A DNA stretch of 64,000 bases. Origin: Pseudomonas sp. N3-W (GTDB taxonomy: Bacteria; Pseudomonadota; Gammaproteobacteria; Pseudomonadales; Pseudomonadaceae). Each line of letters starts with the position of its first letter. Position 1 is the stretch's first letter. Location of the stretch: assembly GCF_024970185.1 (NCBI RefSeq), contig NZ_CP103965.1, positions 1,794,001-1,858,000 of the forward strand. Reading direction: 5' to 3'. Made by a program: the position numbers and the translations under genes. Positions 36,406 through 46,390 of the stretch are shown piece by piece. The notes below the pieces were generated by a model. It ran no database searches and was not told the DNA's origin. It saw only the letters and a list, made by a program, of their open reading frames with translations.

Positions 36406-36493
36406 GTGGGAGCGAGCCTGCTCGCGAAGAGGCCATGACATTCAGTCTATGAGTTGACTGACACACCGCTTTCGCGAGCAGGCTCGCCCCCAC
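36406..36493. repeat. REP pair between mtlE and the sorbitol dehydrogenase gene
   Basis: GTGGGAGCGAGCCTGCTCGC at the left and GCGAGCAGGCTCGCCCCCAC at the right, around a 45-base centre. It occupies the position where permease genes would be expected, so it might mark a deletion junction. Confidence 0.9.
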
Positions 36494-36533
36494 ATTGGGC
36501 GCACCCGATACTTAAAAAATGGATGAACCAACA

Positions 36534-37307
36534 ATGAAACGACTCGAAGGTAAAAGCGCGCTTGTCACCGGTTCCGCCCGAGGCATCGGGCGTTCTTTTG
36601 CTCAGGCTTACATTCGTGAGGGCGCGACGGTCGCTATTGCCGACATCAACCTGGAGCGCGCCCAGGCCACGGCGACCGAGTTGGGACCGAACGCGTATGC
36701 GGTCGAGATGGACGTGACCCGCCAGGACTCGATCGACGGTGCAATCGCCGCCGTCGTTGCCCGGACCGGCAAGCTCGATATCCTGATCAATAATGCCGCC
36801 CTGTTCGATCTGGCGCCGATTGTCGAGATCACCCGAGACAGCTTCGAGCGTCTGTTTTCGATCAATGTGGCAGGCACATTGTTCACCCTTCAGGCGGCGG
36901 CTCGGCAGATGATCAACCAGGGGCATGGCGGCAAGATCATCAACATGGCCAGCCAGGCCGGTAGAAGAGGGGAGGCGCTGGTCGGTGTGTATTGCGCAAC
37001 CAAGGCCGCCGTGATCAGCCTGACCCAATCAGCCGGTCTGGACCTGATCAAGCATCGGATCAATGTCAATGCCATCGCGCCAGGCGTCGTCGACGGTGAG
37101 CATTGGGACGGCGTCGATGCGATGTTCGCCCGCTACGAGAACCGGCCATTGGGTGAAAAGAAAAGGCTGGTGGGGCAGGAGGTGCCTTTTGGGCGCATGG
37201 GCACCGCTGACGATCTCACCGGTATGGCCATTTTTCTTGCCTCCTCTGAAAGTGAGTACGTTGTGGCGCAGACCTACAACGTCGACGGTGGCAACTGGAT
37301 GAGCTGA
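36534..37307 (+). CDS. Sorbitol dehydrogenase (SDR, SmoS/PolS type)
   Basis: Short-chain dehydrogenase of 257 residues from the ATG at 36534; an ATG at 36519 would add five. The NAD motif TGSARGIG is at 12-19, and an acidic D37 (IADINL) suggests NAD rather than NADP. NNAA is at 86-89 and the catalytic S140, Y153 and K157 lie in SQAGRRGEALVGVYCATKAA. The sequence around QAGRRGEALVGVYCATKAAV and the end YNVDGGNWMS match the rhizobial/Rhodobacter SmoS family, which oxidises sorbitol to fructose. It fits the polyol context with mtlE. Confidence 0.9.
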   Translation: MKRLEGKSALVTGSARGIGRSFAQAYIREGATVAIADINLERAQATATELGPNAYAVEMDVTRQDSIDGAIAAVVARTGKLDILINNAALFDLAPIVEITRDSFERLFSINVAGTLFTLQAAARQMINQGHGGKIINMASQAGRRGEALVGVYCATKAAVISLTQSAGLDLIKHRINVNAIAPGVVDGEHWDGVDAMFARYENRPLGEKKRLVGQEVPFGRMGTADDLTGMAIFLASSESEYVVAQTYNVDGGNWMS

Positions 37308-37385
37308 TGTCGCTTCTCGCTTCTCGCTTCCCCTGCACCCGTCGCGTTATGCTCCGCGCACTTTTTATGTAGGGAAGCCTGACCC

Positions 37386-38324
<939 letters not shown>

Positions 38325-38367
38325 ACACATGCCGCTCCCACAAGGGGGTTGTGGTGTGGTTGGGGAA

Positions 38368-38407
38368 TAAAAAAAGGCCATTCGATTTCCATCGAATGGC
38401 CTTTTTT
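38368..38407. terminator. Bidirectional Rho-independent terminator
   Basis: Long hairpin with arms AAAAAGGCCATTCGAT and ATCGAATGGCCTTTTT around TTCC. It lies between the convergent DUF808 and mlaA genes, with A-runs and T-runs on both sides, so it can stop both. Confidence 0.92.
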
Positions 38408-38420
38408 GTTGCCGATCGAC

Positions 38421-39209
38421 TTACTCGGCAATCTGCAACTTGCGCGCCTCGGTGTAGACGAAACGCACTTTCTCGTACTCGAACGGCGAGTTCAGCTGAC
38501 CATAGCGGAAGCTGGTCTGGTAGCGCTTGTCGATGCCGCGCAGGACCCAGATTTCCGGGTGGTTTTCGCTGACCTTGGCGACGTTCAGGAAGTTGATCGC
38601 CGATTCGCCGGTGTAGTCCACCGCCAGGCCTGCGGTGTCACGCAGGTTGGACGGGCCGAGGATCGGCAGGACCAGGTAGGCACCGCCCGGTACGCCATAG
38701 AAACCCAGGGTCTGGCCGAAGTCTTCGCTCTGGCGCGGCAGGCCCATGGCGGTGGCCGGGTCCCACAGGCCGGCGACGCCCAGGGTGGTGTTGAGTAGCA
38801 GGCGGCCGGTGGTTTCCAGCGAGCGATGGCCCTTGAGTTGCAACAGGCTGTTGAACAGGTTCGGCACATCGCCGAGGTTGTTGAAGAAGTTGCTGACGCC
38901 GGTGCGCAGGAAGCTCGGGGTGACGTAGCGATAGCCATCGACAACCGGCAGGAACACCCACTGGTCGAACCGGTAGTTGAAGTGGTAGACCCGACGGTTC
39001 CACTCCTCCAGCGGGTCGTAGACGTTCAGCGCGTTGAGGGTCGAGCGCTCGAACTCGCGCTGATCCAGTCCCGGGTTGAACTTGAGTTTGGTCAGTGGCT
39101 CCTTGAAGCCGTCCTGGTCAACCACCACGGGAGCGTTGGCTTTGCTGTTGTCGGCCTGGGCGACGCCTGCACAGAGTAACGCTGCGATAAGCAGGAGATA
39201 TTTAGCCAC
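38421..39209 (-). CDS. mlaA: MlaA/VacJ family outer-membrane lipid asymmetry protein
   Basis: Component of the Mla system that removes misplaced phospholipids from the outer membrane. The 262-residue product has a signal peptide. The VacJ hallmarks are DPLEEWNRRVYHFNYRFDQWVFLPV, NFFNNLGDVPNLFNSLLQ and GVPGGAYLVLPILGPSNLRD. The signal peptide has a Cys (LLCAG), but the lipobox is imperfect; cleavage at AQA-D by signal peptidase I looks likelier, so it may not be a classical lipoprotein. It overlaps the upstream hydrolase gene by eight bases. Confidence 0.9.
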   Translation of the reverse strand: MAKYLLLIAALLCAGVAQADNSKANAPVVVDQDGFKEPLTKLKFNPGLDQREFERSTLNALNVYDPLEEWNRRVYHFNYRFDQWVFLPVVDGYRYVTPSFLRTGVSNFFNNLGDVPNLFNSLLQLKGHRSLETTGRLLLNTTLGVAGLWDPATAMGLPRQSEDFGQTLGFYGVPGGAYLVLPILGPSNLRDTAGLAVDYTGESAINFLNVAKVSENHPEIWVLRGIDKRYQTSFRYGQLNSPFEYEKVRFVYTEARKLQIAE

Positions 39210-40500
39210 GGAAGAACTCCAGCATGGCGTCGCTGTTGACGCGGTAGTTAAGGTTGCCGCAATGGCCGCCGTACGGGTAGACGGTCAGGCGATCGCCAAA
39301 GGTTTTACGCAGGAAACCGAGGTCGCCAGGGCCGAGGATCACGTCGTCGGCGTTGTGCATGACGGCGATTTTCGGGCTGTCGTGCAGGTAGTCCTTGAGC
39401 GCGTACAGGCTGACCTGATCGACCAGTTGCAGCAGGCTGCCACCGTCGGTGCGGGCGCGCCACATCGGGATCACCTGTTCGGTCAGGTAGCAGTCGAAGT
39501 CGCATTGCAGCGCACGCTTGAGAAATGGCGTGAGGCTGGTGCCTTCGGTGATCGGGTATTTCGGCGGGGTGATCAGGCCGCGGCGGTTGATCAGGTCCGA
39601 GGTGAAGGCGATATCGGCTGCCGAGAAACGGAACGAGGTGCCGATCAGCATCGCCATCTGTTCGTTGGTCAGGTGCTGCTTGGACTGCTGGAAGTCGTAG
39701 AGCAGGGCATCGTTGAGGTCGATGTAGCCTTTCTGCTGGAAGTAACGGGTCAGTTTGCTCAGCACCAGTTCATAGAAGGTGGTGCTGTTGGTGATGCCCT
39801 TGACCTCGGTCTGGACCAGCTTGTCCAGGTTGGTGATCGAGGTGTAGAGGTTGACTGGCGGGTTCAGCAGCAGGACTTTCTTGAAGTTGAAGCTGCGACG
39901 GGTTTCATCCAGATGCGCGACGAACGCGGCATCCAGGGCGCCCAGGCTGTAGCCGGTCAGGTAGTAGTCGGTGACCGGCACTGTCGGGTTTTGCGCCCGT
40001 ACGGCCTGCATCACCCGATACATGTCTTCGGCATCTTCCTTGGTGATACCCGGCGTGGCAAAGCGCGAAGCGGCGCTGATGAAGTCGAAGCTGGTCGGCG
40101 ACGACAGTTGCACCACGTGGTAGCCGGCCTTGTAGTAGAGCTTTTTCAGGTATTCGTTGAGGCTGCTGTCGTAGCGCGCACCCGTGCCGGCGATCAGGAA
40201 GATCAGCGGCGCGGCGTGGTCCTGGGTGGCAATGCGGTAGGTGAGTTTTTTCACTGCCCAGAAATTGTCTGGCAGGATGAACTCGCGTTCCGGGCGCAGG
40301 GTGACGCTGCGATCGGACTGATTGATGTCATCGTTGGACGGTAGCTCCGGGCGCAACTCCGGTGGCGTCGTGGCGATCGTCGCCTCGAACGGGTTGGTCA
40401 AGGGGTAGCCATAACTGGCGGCGTCGATGTCGACGGCCAGCGCGGACGCACTCAAAATAAGGCCGCCAAACAAGGCGGCGAAGCGCAAGGAACGGAGCAT
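39202..40500 (-). CDS. Alpha/beta hydrolase, secreted, mlaA-linked
   Basis: A 432-residue protein with a signal peptide (LRFAALFGGLILSASALA). The alpha/beta hydrolase triad is visible: nucleophile Ser in GYSLGALDAAF, Asp in HNADDVILGPGD and His in YGGHCGN. Homologues in Pseudomonas have sometimes been called a serine/threonine kinase, but no kinase motif is present. The ATG at 40500 is used; the frame is open 42 codons upstream without a signal peptide. Coupling with mlaA suggests envelope lipid work. The substrate is unknown. Confidence 0.8.
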   Translation of the reverse strand: MLRSLRFAALFGGLILSASALAVDIDAASYGYPLTNPFEATIATTPPELRPELPSNDDINQSDRSVTLRPEREFILPDNFWAVKKLTYRIATQDHAAPLIFLIAGTGARYDSSLNEYLKKLYYKAGYHVVQLSSPTSFDFISAASRFATPGITKEDAEDMYRVMQAVRAQNPTVPVTDYYLTGYSLGALDAAFVAHLDETRRSFNFKKVLLLNPPVNLYTSITNLDKLVQTEVKGITNSTTFYELVLSKLTRYFQQKGYIDLNDALLYDFQQSKQHLTNEQMAMLIGTSFRFSAADIAFTSDLINRRGLITPPKYPITEGTSLTPFLKRALQCDFDCYLTEQVIPMWRARTDGGSLLQLVDQVSLYALKDYLHDSPKIAVMHNADDVILGPGDLGFLRKTFGDRLTVYPYGGHCGNLNYRVNSDAMLEFFRG

Positions 40501-40723
40501 GACTAAATCCCTTAGGAAAGGTGCCGAATGAAGTTCGCAGGCTATGACCACCGCGCGAGGGCCAAAGTGCCATGTATCGGCACCAAACAGGCAAGAAATC
40601 GGGGTAATAGTAGCTGGACGATACACTTTGCAGCCGTTTCGTGAGCAATTATCTGCTGCCCGCGCTTGCTTACCGCTGCCGGGGGATTAAGCTGGCCGCC
40701 GTTTTCGCCTATTGGAGTGTTTC

Positions 40724-41092
40724 ATGTCCCACCGTCTGCCCGTGATTTTGCTGCTCGTTCTGTTGCCGTTATGGCTGGCCGCCAGCTATGGCGCGCGTTA
40801 TGGCTTCATGGAGGATGCGCAATGGGTCGGCCTGTGCGCCGATGAAGCGAGCCGCTGGGAATGCGCCGTGCGCTCCAACCTGGGCCTGATGATCCACTTC
40901 AAGGTGCTGGGTTATGGCGCGTTGGCGGCGGCGATTCTCGGCTTCGTGGTGCCGGGCCGCGCGGGGTGGTGGCTGGCGGTGCTGGCGCTGGTGCTCGGCT
41001 TTCCGGCGCTGGCGTTGTACAACACCACACTGGCGGTGTTTGCGGTGGTGATCGCGGGGATGCGTCTGGTCAGAGCCTCCCGCAGCGCTTGA
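40724..41092 (+). CDS. Small membrane protein, unknown function
   Basis: A 122-residue protein with three to four hydrophobic segments (VILLLVLLPLWLAASYG, then VLGYGALAAAILGFVVPG and VLALVLGFPALALYNTTLAVFAVV). Two cysteines lie in the first loop (GLCADEASRWECAVRS), perhaps forming a disulfide. The ATG at 40724 follows GGAG at about eight bases. It is monocistronic, followed by a REP pair. I do not recognise it. Confidence 0.72.
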   Translation: MSHRLPVILLLVLLPLWLAASYGARYGFMEDAQWVGLCADEASRWECAVRSNLGLMIHFKVLGYGALAAAILGFVVPGRAGWWLAVLALVLGFPALALYNTTLAVFAVVIAGMRLVRASRSA

Positions 41093-41102
41093 TAGTCTGC
41101 CT

Positions 41103-41181
41103 TCGCGAGCCAGCCCGCTCCCACATTCGACCGCCTCTATTTGGAGTATGCGGTCACCTGTGGGAGCGGGCTGGCTCGCGA
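41103..41181. repeat. Outward-facing REP pair
   Basis: TCGCGAGCCAGCCCGCTCCCAC (41103-41124) and then its complement starting GTGGGAGCGGGCTGGCTCGC (41160-41181). The 'gagcgggctggctcgcga' variant, with the order inverted-then-forward. It lies between the small membrane protein gene and the end of the GH17 gene. Confidence 0.88.
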
Positions 41182-41205
41182 AGAGGTCAGCACAAGCGCT
41201 GAAGA

Positions 41206-42759
41206 TCAGCCCTTGCGAACCCGCAAACTGCGCCACAACGCGGCAACCATCAACCCGCTCACCAGCGCCCAGCCCCAGGCCTGCTGGTTCTGCAGGCCTT
41301 CACGGAACAGCTGTGGCGCAATGCCGGCGCCGATGATGAAGGTCAGCAGGGCGATTTCCCGGCGTGGCACGTTCACCGGACGGCACAGGTAGACCAGTGC
41401 CGGGACGATGAAGGCAACGCTCGGGAAGCTGCGATAGCGCGGATCGAACACCAGTTCCAGCATCATCACCGCGGCGGCGAACCCGGCGGCTGCCAGCAGC
41501 CAGCCTGCGCGGCGTTCCAGCACATTGAAGGCCCGCTCACGCCAGCCGGTGCGAGCGCTCAGCGTCAAGGCGGCATGGATCAGCACCAACAGGTTCAATG
41601 CCGTCAGCAAGCCGACCCACAGCCATTCCCCGGCAAAGCGGGTGGTGACCCGCGCCAGATCGCCCCAGGCGCCAATCGAGCAAGCGGCGAGCGCGCCCAG
41701 CAGCGGCAGCACCAGCGCTGCGCGAGTCGTGCGGACCCGGCCGCCGATCAGCAGCGTGCCGAGGAAAATCAAACCGCCCACCGTCAGCCACTGCGACCAG
41801 TACGGCACGTTCGTCACCGGACCTGCCAGCACGCCCTTGTCCTGGCGATCGGCATCGAACAGACCCCAGTAGCCGCCGACCGCGCCTTCACTGGCGCGCT
41901 TCCACGGCTGGTCAAAGGCTTCGATCAGGTTGTAGTGCCAGCCTTGCTGTTCGGCCATGACCACAAAACCACGAATGAACTTGGCTTCGTTGACCCGACT
42001 CGGCAAGGCGGTTTCACGCTGACGGCCTTCGCTCGGCCAGCCGGTTTCGCCAATCAGCACATCCTTGGGCGCGAACTTGTTGCCGAATACCTGCCGAACC
42101 TCGGCCACGTGTTGCAGGGCGGCGTCGATATTCGAGGGATCATCTTCCCAGTACGGCAGCAAGTGAATGGTCAGGAAATCCACCGCCGGGGCGATTTCCG
42201 GGTGCTTGAGCCAGAACTCCCAGACGTCGGCATAAGTGACAGGCTGTTTGACCTGGCTCTTGACCTTGTTGATCAGTCTGGCCAGTTGCGGTCCGGTGAC
42301 TTCCTTGCGCAGCAGCGCCTCGTTGCCGACGATCACCGACGTCACCACATCCGGGTTGGCGTTGGCGCTGGCAATCAGCAGGTCGACTTCCTTCTCGGTG
42401 TCCACCGGGTTGCTGTTGACCCAGGCGCCGATCATCAGCTTCAAGCCGTGTTTGCGCGCCAGATCCGGCAGGGCTTCAAGGCCGGTCATGGAGTAGGTGC
42501 GGATGCACTCGAAGCGGGTGGCCAGCAGCGCGAGGTCGGCGTCCATGCGCTCGGGGCGCAGCTTGAACGGCACGTCGAACGGCGATTGATCCTTGTCGAA
42601 CGGCGTGTAGGAGGCGCATTGCAGCTTGTGCGTGGCAGTGGCGGCGTCCGGCAGGATCACCGGTTTGCCGAGGCCGTACCAGAAGCCGCAGAGGGCAAAC
42701 AGGCCCAGCAGGCAGGCGAATAGATAAGCAAGGAAAGGGAAGCGTGATGTCGCGGGCAT
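41206..42759 (-). CDS. Membrane-bound GH17 beta-glucan enzyme
   Basis: A 517-residue protein: an N-terminal membrane anchor, a glycoside hydrolase 17 domain (about residues 45-330) and a C-terminal block of about seven to eight helices. The catalytic glutamates are E147 (VIVGNEALLRK) and E238 (LIGETGWPSEG). Pseudomonad members are described as beta-1,3-glucan transglycosylases that branch or elongate glucans, so periplasmic glucan remodelling is a likely role. I chose the ATG at 42759; 14 further codons upstream look non-coding. It is monocistronic. Confidence 0.87.
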   Translation of the reverse strand: MPATSRFPFLAYLFACLLGLFALCGFWYGLGKPVILPDAATATHKLQCASYTPFDKDQSPFDVPFKLRPERMDADLALLATRFECIRTYSMTGLEALPDLARKHGLKLMIGAWVNSNPVDTEKEVDLLIASANANPDVVTSVIVGNEALLRKEVTGPQLARLINKVKSQVKQPVTYADVWEFWLKHPEIAPAVDFLTIHLLPYWEDDPSNIDAALQHVAEVRQVFGNKFAPKDVLIGETGWPSEGRQRETALPSRVNEAKFIRGFVVMAEQQGWHYNLIEAFDQPWKRASEGAVGGYWGLFDADRQDKGVLAGPVTNVPYWSQWLTVGGLIFLGTLLIGGRVRTTRAALVLPLLGALAACSIGAWGDLARVTTRFAGEWLWVGLLTALNLLVLIHAALTLSARTGWRERAFNVLERRAGWLLAAAGFAAAVMMLELVFDPRYRSFPSVAFIVPALVYLCRPVNVPRREIALLTFIIGAGIAPQLFREGLQNQQAWGWALVSGLMVAALWRSLRVRKG

Positions 42760-43101
42760 GATCAGGCCGTCTGGGAACAAAGGCGCGCATGTTACCTGCA
42801 TTTACCCCGCGCTTGGTGGCCTGCATGGTTTTGACATGCAAAGTTCGGGCGGATTGGACGATGGCCTGGCGGTGGTCTTGATTAATGGCGTTCTGATGTC
42901 GTTTCTCGTTGCCTTGAGGTCGCTGACAGAGCAGGTCGCGCGTGGCAGCAGGTTGATTATCGAGGCGTCAGTGTGCTCATTGATCAATCGCGCTGATGAT
43001 CGAACGAGTTTGCGGTGAGGCGTGATGGGGCGCTGTGCACCATAACAATACGTTGACGCCGCTCGGCATCCGTCGGGCGCAGCACTTTCGGGGAAGTAAC
43101 G
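42760..43101. other. Gene-free stretch between GH17 and the betaine-binding gene
   Basis: 342 bases without a supportable gene. An open frame at 42758-43018 (86 codons) lacks a ribosome-binding site and family features. Small palindromes occur (GCATGGTTTTGACATGC near 42821-42840), and a GGGGAAG precedes the ATG at 43102. Two divergent promoters presumably lie here, but no clean hexamer pair stands out. Confidence 0.5.
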
Positions 43102-43953
43102 ATGAAGATGCGACGACTTTTAGGCGCCAGTGCCGCTCTGGTGCTGGCGATTGGCTCCACATTCGCCAATGCCGAGAGCAAGACCCTGAGCATCGGCTAC
43201 GTTGACGGCTGGTCCGACAGTGTCGCGACCACCCACGTCGCGGCCGAAGTGATCAAGCAGAAGCTTGGTTATGACGTGAAACTGCAAGCGGTCGCCACCG
43301 GGATCATGTGGCAAGGCGTGGCCACCGGCAAACTCGACGCCATGCTCTCCGCCTGGCTGCCCGTGACCCACGGTGAATATTGGGCCAAGAACAAGGATCA
43401 GGTCGTCGATTACGGCCCGAACTTCAAGGACGCGAAAATCGGCCTGATCGTGCCGGACTACGTCAAGGCCAAGTCCATCGAGGACCTCAAGACCGATGAC
43501 AGCTTCAAGGGCCGCATCGTCGGTATCGACGCCGGTTCAGGCGTGATGCTCAAGACTGATCAGGCGATCAAGGATTATGGCCTGACCAACTACACCCTCA
43601 AGGCCAGTTCCGGCGCCGGCATGATTGCCGAGCTGACCCGTGCCGAGAAGAAAAACGAATCCATCGCCGTCACCGGTTGGGTGCCGCACTGGATGTTTGC
43701 CAAGTGGAAACTGCGCTTCCTCGACGACCCGAAAGGCGTCTACGGCGCGGCTGAAACCGTGAACAGCATCGGCAGCAAGGAACTGGCGACCAAAGCACCG
43801 GAAGTGGCCAAGTTCCTGAAGAACTTCCAGTGGGCATCGAAAGACGAAATCGGCGAAGTCATGCTGGCGATTCAGGACGGCGCCAAACCTGAAGTCGCGG
43901 CCAAGGATTGGGTGGACAAACACCCGGATCGCGTTGCCGAGTGGATCAAGTGA
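43102..43953 (+). CDS. Glycine betaine/quaternary ammonium ABC substrate-binding protein (orphan)
   Basis: A 283-residue OpuAC-type binding protein: signal peptide ending ANAES near 24, then TLSIGYVDGWSDSVATTHVAAEVIKQKLGYDV. The Trp residues that form the aromatic cage are visible (W in DGWSD, IMWQGV and AWLPVTH, with GWVPHWMF further on). No permease or ATPase follows, and a terminator comes directly after. This recalls the orphan Cbc-system binding proteins of pseudomonads (CaiX, BetX) that share one transporter. The ligand cannot be fixed from sequence. Confidence 0.88.
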   Translation: MKMRRLLGASAALVLAIGSTFANAESKTLSIGYVDGWSDSVATTHVAAEVIKQKLGYDVKLQAVATGIMWQGVATGKLDAMLSAWLPVTHGEYWAKNKDQVVDYGPNFKDAKIGLIVPDYVKAKSIEDLKTDDSFKGRIVGIDAGSGVMLKTDQAIKDYGLTNYTLKASSGAGMIAELTRAEKKNESIAVTGWVPHWMFAKWKLRFLDDPKGVYGAAETVNSIGSKELATKAPEVAKFLKNFQWASKDEIGEVMLAIQDGAKPEVAAKDWVDKHPDRVAEWIK

Positions 43954-43986
43954 TCTGATCGAAAGCGTCAGTCAGCACCCTCCAGA

Positions 43987-44016
43987 GCCCCTTGGCATTT
44001 ATGCCAAGGGGCTTTT
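43987..44016 (+). terminator. Rho-independent terminator of the betaine-binding gene
   Basis: Hairpin GCCCCTTGGCAT-TT-ATGCCAAGGGGC followed by TTTTGCTTTT, 34 bases after the stop codon. It isolates the gene from yjcH-actP. Confidence 0.92.
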
Positions 44017-44090
44017 GCTTTTCCCCACATTTGTTTTTGTTTTCTGAAAAGTGGCAAAACCGTCATGTCGTTCTAATACTAAGGTCGTCT

Positions 44091-44102
44091 GGAACCTGTT
44101 CC
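44091..44102. promoter_or_regulatory. Palindrome GGAACCTGTTCC upstream of yjcH
   Basis: Five-base perfect arms (GGAAC/GTTCC) lie 58 bases before the start of the DUF485 gene; a partial GGATACGTTCC follows about 15 bases on. It may be an operator for acetate genes. This is inferred only from symmetry. Confidence 0.3.
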
Positions 44103-44159
44103 GCAGCCGCATAAAGTGGATACGTTCCAACAATAATCTGTGCTGCGAGGATAAAAACA

Positions 44160-44471
44160 ATGAACGACAGCATTTACCTCTCGATTCAAAACAGCCCGCG
44201 TTTCAAGGAGCTGGTTAGCAAGCGAGAAAAGTTCGCCTGGATTCTCTCGGCGATCATGCTTGGGCTGTACTCCGGATTCATCCTTTTGATTGCCTACGGG
44301 CCGCATGTGCTGGGGGCGAAAATCAGCCCTGAGTCATCGATTACCTGGGGAATACCGATTGGTGTCGGTCTGATTCTTTCGGCCTTTGTCCTGACGGCGA
44401 TCTACGTGCGACGCGCCAATGGCGAATTTGACGACCTGAACAATGCGATTCTCAAGGAGGCTCAGCAATGA
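44160..44471 (+). CDS. yjcH: DUF485 membrane protein (YjcH)
   Basis: A 103-residue inner-membrane protein with two helices ([23 protein letters not shown] and [19 protein letters not shown]). It begins with the DUF485 signature [19 protein letters not shown]. It is always found beside the ActP acetate symporter and is thought to support it. It overlaps actP by four bases, and a GGAGG for actP is embedded in its 3' end. Confidence 0.93.
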   Translation: MNDSIYLSIQNSPRFKELVSKREKFAWILSAIMLGLYSGFILLIAYGPHVLGAKISPESSITWGIPIGVGLILSAFVLTAIYVRRANGEFDDLNNAILKEAQQ

Positions 44472-46126
44472 TCCGGCGTCTAATGGCTCTATTGAGCATC
44501 GCAGCCTTTGCCCCTGGCGCCTGGGCGGCTGAAGCCCTGACCGGCGAAGTGCACAAACAACCGCTTAACGTCTCCGCGATCCTGATGTTCGTGGCCTTTG
44601 TCGGCTTGACGCTGTGCATCACTTATTGGGCTTCCAAGCGCAACAATTCGGCGGCTGATTACTATGCAGCGGGCGGCAAGATCACGGGCCTGCAAAACGG
44701 CCTGGCGATTGCCGGTGACTACATGTCGGCGGCGTCCTTCCTGGGGATTTCCGCGCTGGTGTTCACCTCTGGCTACGATGGCCTGATCTACTCGATCGGC
44801 TTCCTGGTGGGCTGGCCGATCATTCTGTTCCTGATCGCCGAGCGCCTGCGCAACCTGGGCAAATACACCTTTGCCGACGTGGCGTCCTACCGTCTGGGGC
44901 AAACCCAGATCCGTACGCTGTCAGCCTGCGGTTCGCTGGTGGTGGTGGCGTTCTACCTGATCGCGCAAATGGTCGGTGCCGGCAAGCTGATCCAGCTGCT
45001 GTTCGGCCTGGACTACTACGTTGCGGTAATCCTGGTCGGTATCCTGATGTGCCTGTACGTGCTGTTCGGCGGCATGCTGGCGACCACCTGGGTGCAGATC
45101 ATCAAGGCGGTGCTGTTGCTGTCCGGTGCCTCGTTCATGGCGCTGATGGTGATGAAACACGTCAACTTCGACTTCAACACGCTGTTTTCCGAGGCGATCA
45201 AGGTTCACCCTAAAGGTGAGGCGATCATGAGCCCGGGCGGCCTGGTGAAAGATCCGATCTCGGCGTTCTCGCTCGGCTTGGCGCTGATGTTCGGTACGGC
45301 TGGCCTGCCACACATTCTGATGCGCTTCTTCACCGTGAGTGACGCCAAGGAAGCCCGTAAGAGCGTGCTGTATGCCACTGGCTTCATTGGCTACTTCTAC
45401 ATCCTGACCTTCATTATCGGTTTCGGCGCGATCCTGCTGGTCAGCACCAACCCGGCTTTCAAAGATGCGGCTGGTGCGTTGCTGGGTGGCAACAACATGG
45501 CGGCAGTGCACCTGGCTGACGCGGTGGGTGGCAGTATTTTCCTGGGCTTCATCTCGGCGGTAGCGTTTGCCACCATTCTGGCGGTTGTTGCTGGCTTGAC
45601 GCTGGCGGGTGCCACGGCGGTGTCTCACGACCTGTATGCCAGTGTGATCAAGAAGGGCAAGGCGAACGACAAGGATGAAATCCGCGTTTCGAAAATCACT
45701 ACCGTTGCCTTGGGTGTGCTGGCGATTGGTCTGGGTATTCTGTTCGAAAGCCAGAACATTGCGTTCATGGTCGGCCTGGCGTTCTCCATTGCGGCGAGCT
45801 GTAACTTCCCGGTGCTGCTGCTTTCCATGTACTGGAAGAAGCTGACCACGCGCGGTGCGATGGTGGGTGGCTGGATGGGGCTGATCAGTGCGGTGGGGTT
45901 GATGGTGCTTGGGCCGACCATCTGGGTGCAGATTCTGCATCATGAGAAGGCGATTTTCCCGTACGAGTATCCGGCGCTGTTCTCGATGGCCATTGCGTTT
46001 GCCGGGATCTGGTTCTTCTCGATTACTGACAAGTCTGCGGCGGCTGACAAGGAGCGGGCGCTGTTCTTCCCGCAGTTTGTACGTTCGCAGACGGGGTTGG
46101 GGGCGAGTGGGGCGGTTTCTCACTAA
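44468..46126 (+). CDS. actP: Cation/acetate symporter ActP
   Basis: Sodium:solute symporter of 552 residues that takes up acetate and related short carboxylates. It has a cleavable N-terminal signal segment ([13 protein letters not shown]), as in other ActP proteins, 13 helices, and the SSF signature [25 protein letters not shown] near residues 68-92. The start overlaps yjcH by four bases. A short hairpin-plus-T-run follows about 37 bases after the stop. Acetate-responsive control would be expected, but the sequence does not show it. Confidence 0.94.
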   Translation: MIRRLMALLSIAAFAPGAWAAEALTGEVHKQPLNVSAILMFVAFVGLTLCITYWASKRNNSAADYYAAGGKITGLQNGLAIAGDYMSAASFLGISALVFTSGYDGLIYSIGFLVGWPIILFLIAERLRNLGKYTFADVASYRLGQTQIRTLSACGSLVVVAFYLIAQMVGAGKLIQLLFGLDYYVAVILVGILMCLYVLFGGMLATTWVQIIKAVLLLSGASFMALMVMKHVNFDFNTLFSEAIKVHPKGEAIMSPGGLVKDPISAFSLGLALMFGTAGLPHILMRFFTVSDAKEARKSVLYATGFIGYFYILTFIIGFGAILLVSTNPAFKDAAGALLGGNNMAAVHLADAVGGSIFLGFISAVAFATILAVVAGLTLAGATAVSHDLYASVIKKGKANDKDEIRVSKITTVALGVLAIGLGILFESQNIAFMVGLAFSIAASCNFPVLLLSMYWKKLTTRGAMVGGWMGLISAVGLMVLGPTIWVQILHHEKAIFPYEYPALFSMAIAFAGIWFFSITDKSAAADKERALFFPQFVRSQTGLGASGAVSH

Positions 46127-46162
46127 GGCTTCAAGGTTGGTTGTTTAAGTTGTGTTGAAGGG

Positions 46163-46198
46163 AATGCCCTGGTCGAGAGATCGGGGCATTTTTTTTGG
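46163..46198 (+). terminator. Terminator of actP
   Basis: AATGCCC ... GGGGCATT hairpin followed by a run of eight T, 36 bases after the actP stop. The stem is short, but the T-run is strong. Confidence 0.8.
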
Positions 46199-46329
46199 GC
46201 GGTAATCGGACTTTGTCGGGGGACGGGCTTTGGGTTGACCTGTCGCTTGAGGATGTACACGGATCAAATGGTGGGAGCTGGCTTGTTTGCTGTGGCGGCC
46301 TCTGGGCCGACCAGGTTCTTGTTGGTGGA

Positions 46330-46390
46330 GTACATATCCGTTGCTGCGGTCACGGGGGCTTAGGGTTTCGCCCTTACGGCGACTCACTTT
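46330..46390. repeat. Left inverted end of the REP-array island
   Basis: This 61-base segment begins GTACATATCCG and contains GGTCACGG and GCTTAGGGTTTCGC. It is the inverted complement of 47837-47897 with six mismatches by my count. It is followed by T- and A-runs and a GC-rich palindromic stretch (46430-46630) with GGCTTCGCCGC-type hairpins. Confidence 0.88.

Noticed and set aside
39202..40500. Serine/threonine protein kinase annotation sometimes given to homologues
   Set aside because: No kinase glycine loop or HRD/DFG motifs; a Ser-Asp-His hydrolase triad is visible instead.
42758..43018. 86-codon plus-strand frame between GH17 and the betaine-binding gene
   Set aside because: No ribosome-binding site, no recognisable domain, and it overlaps the GH17 start and both presumed promoters.
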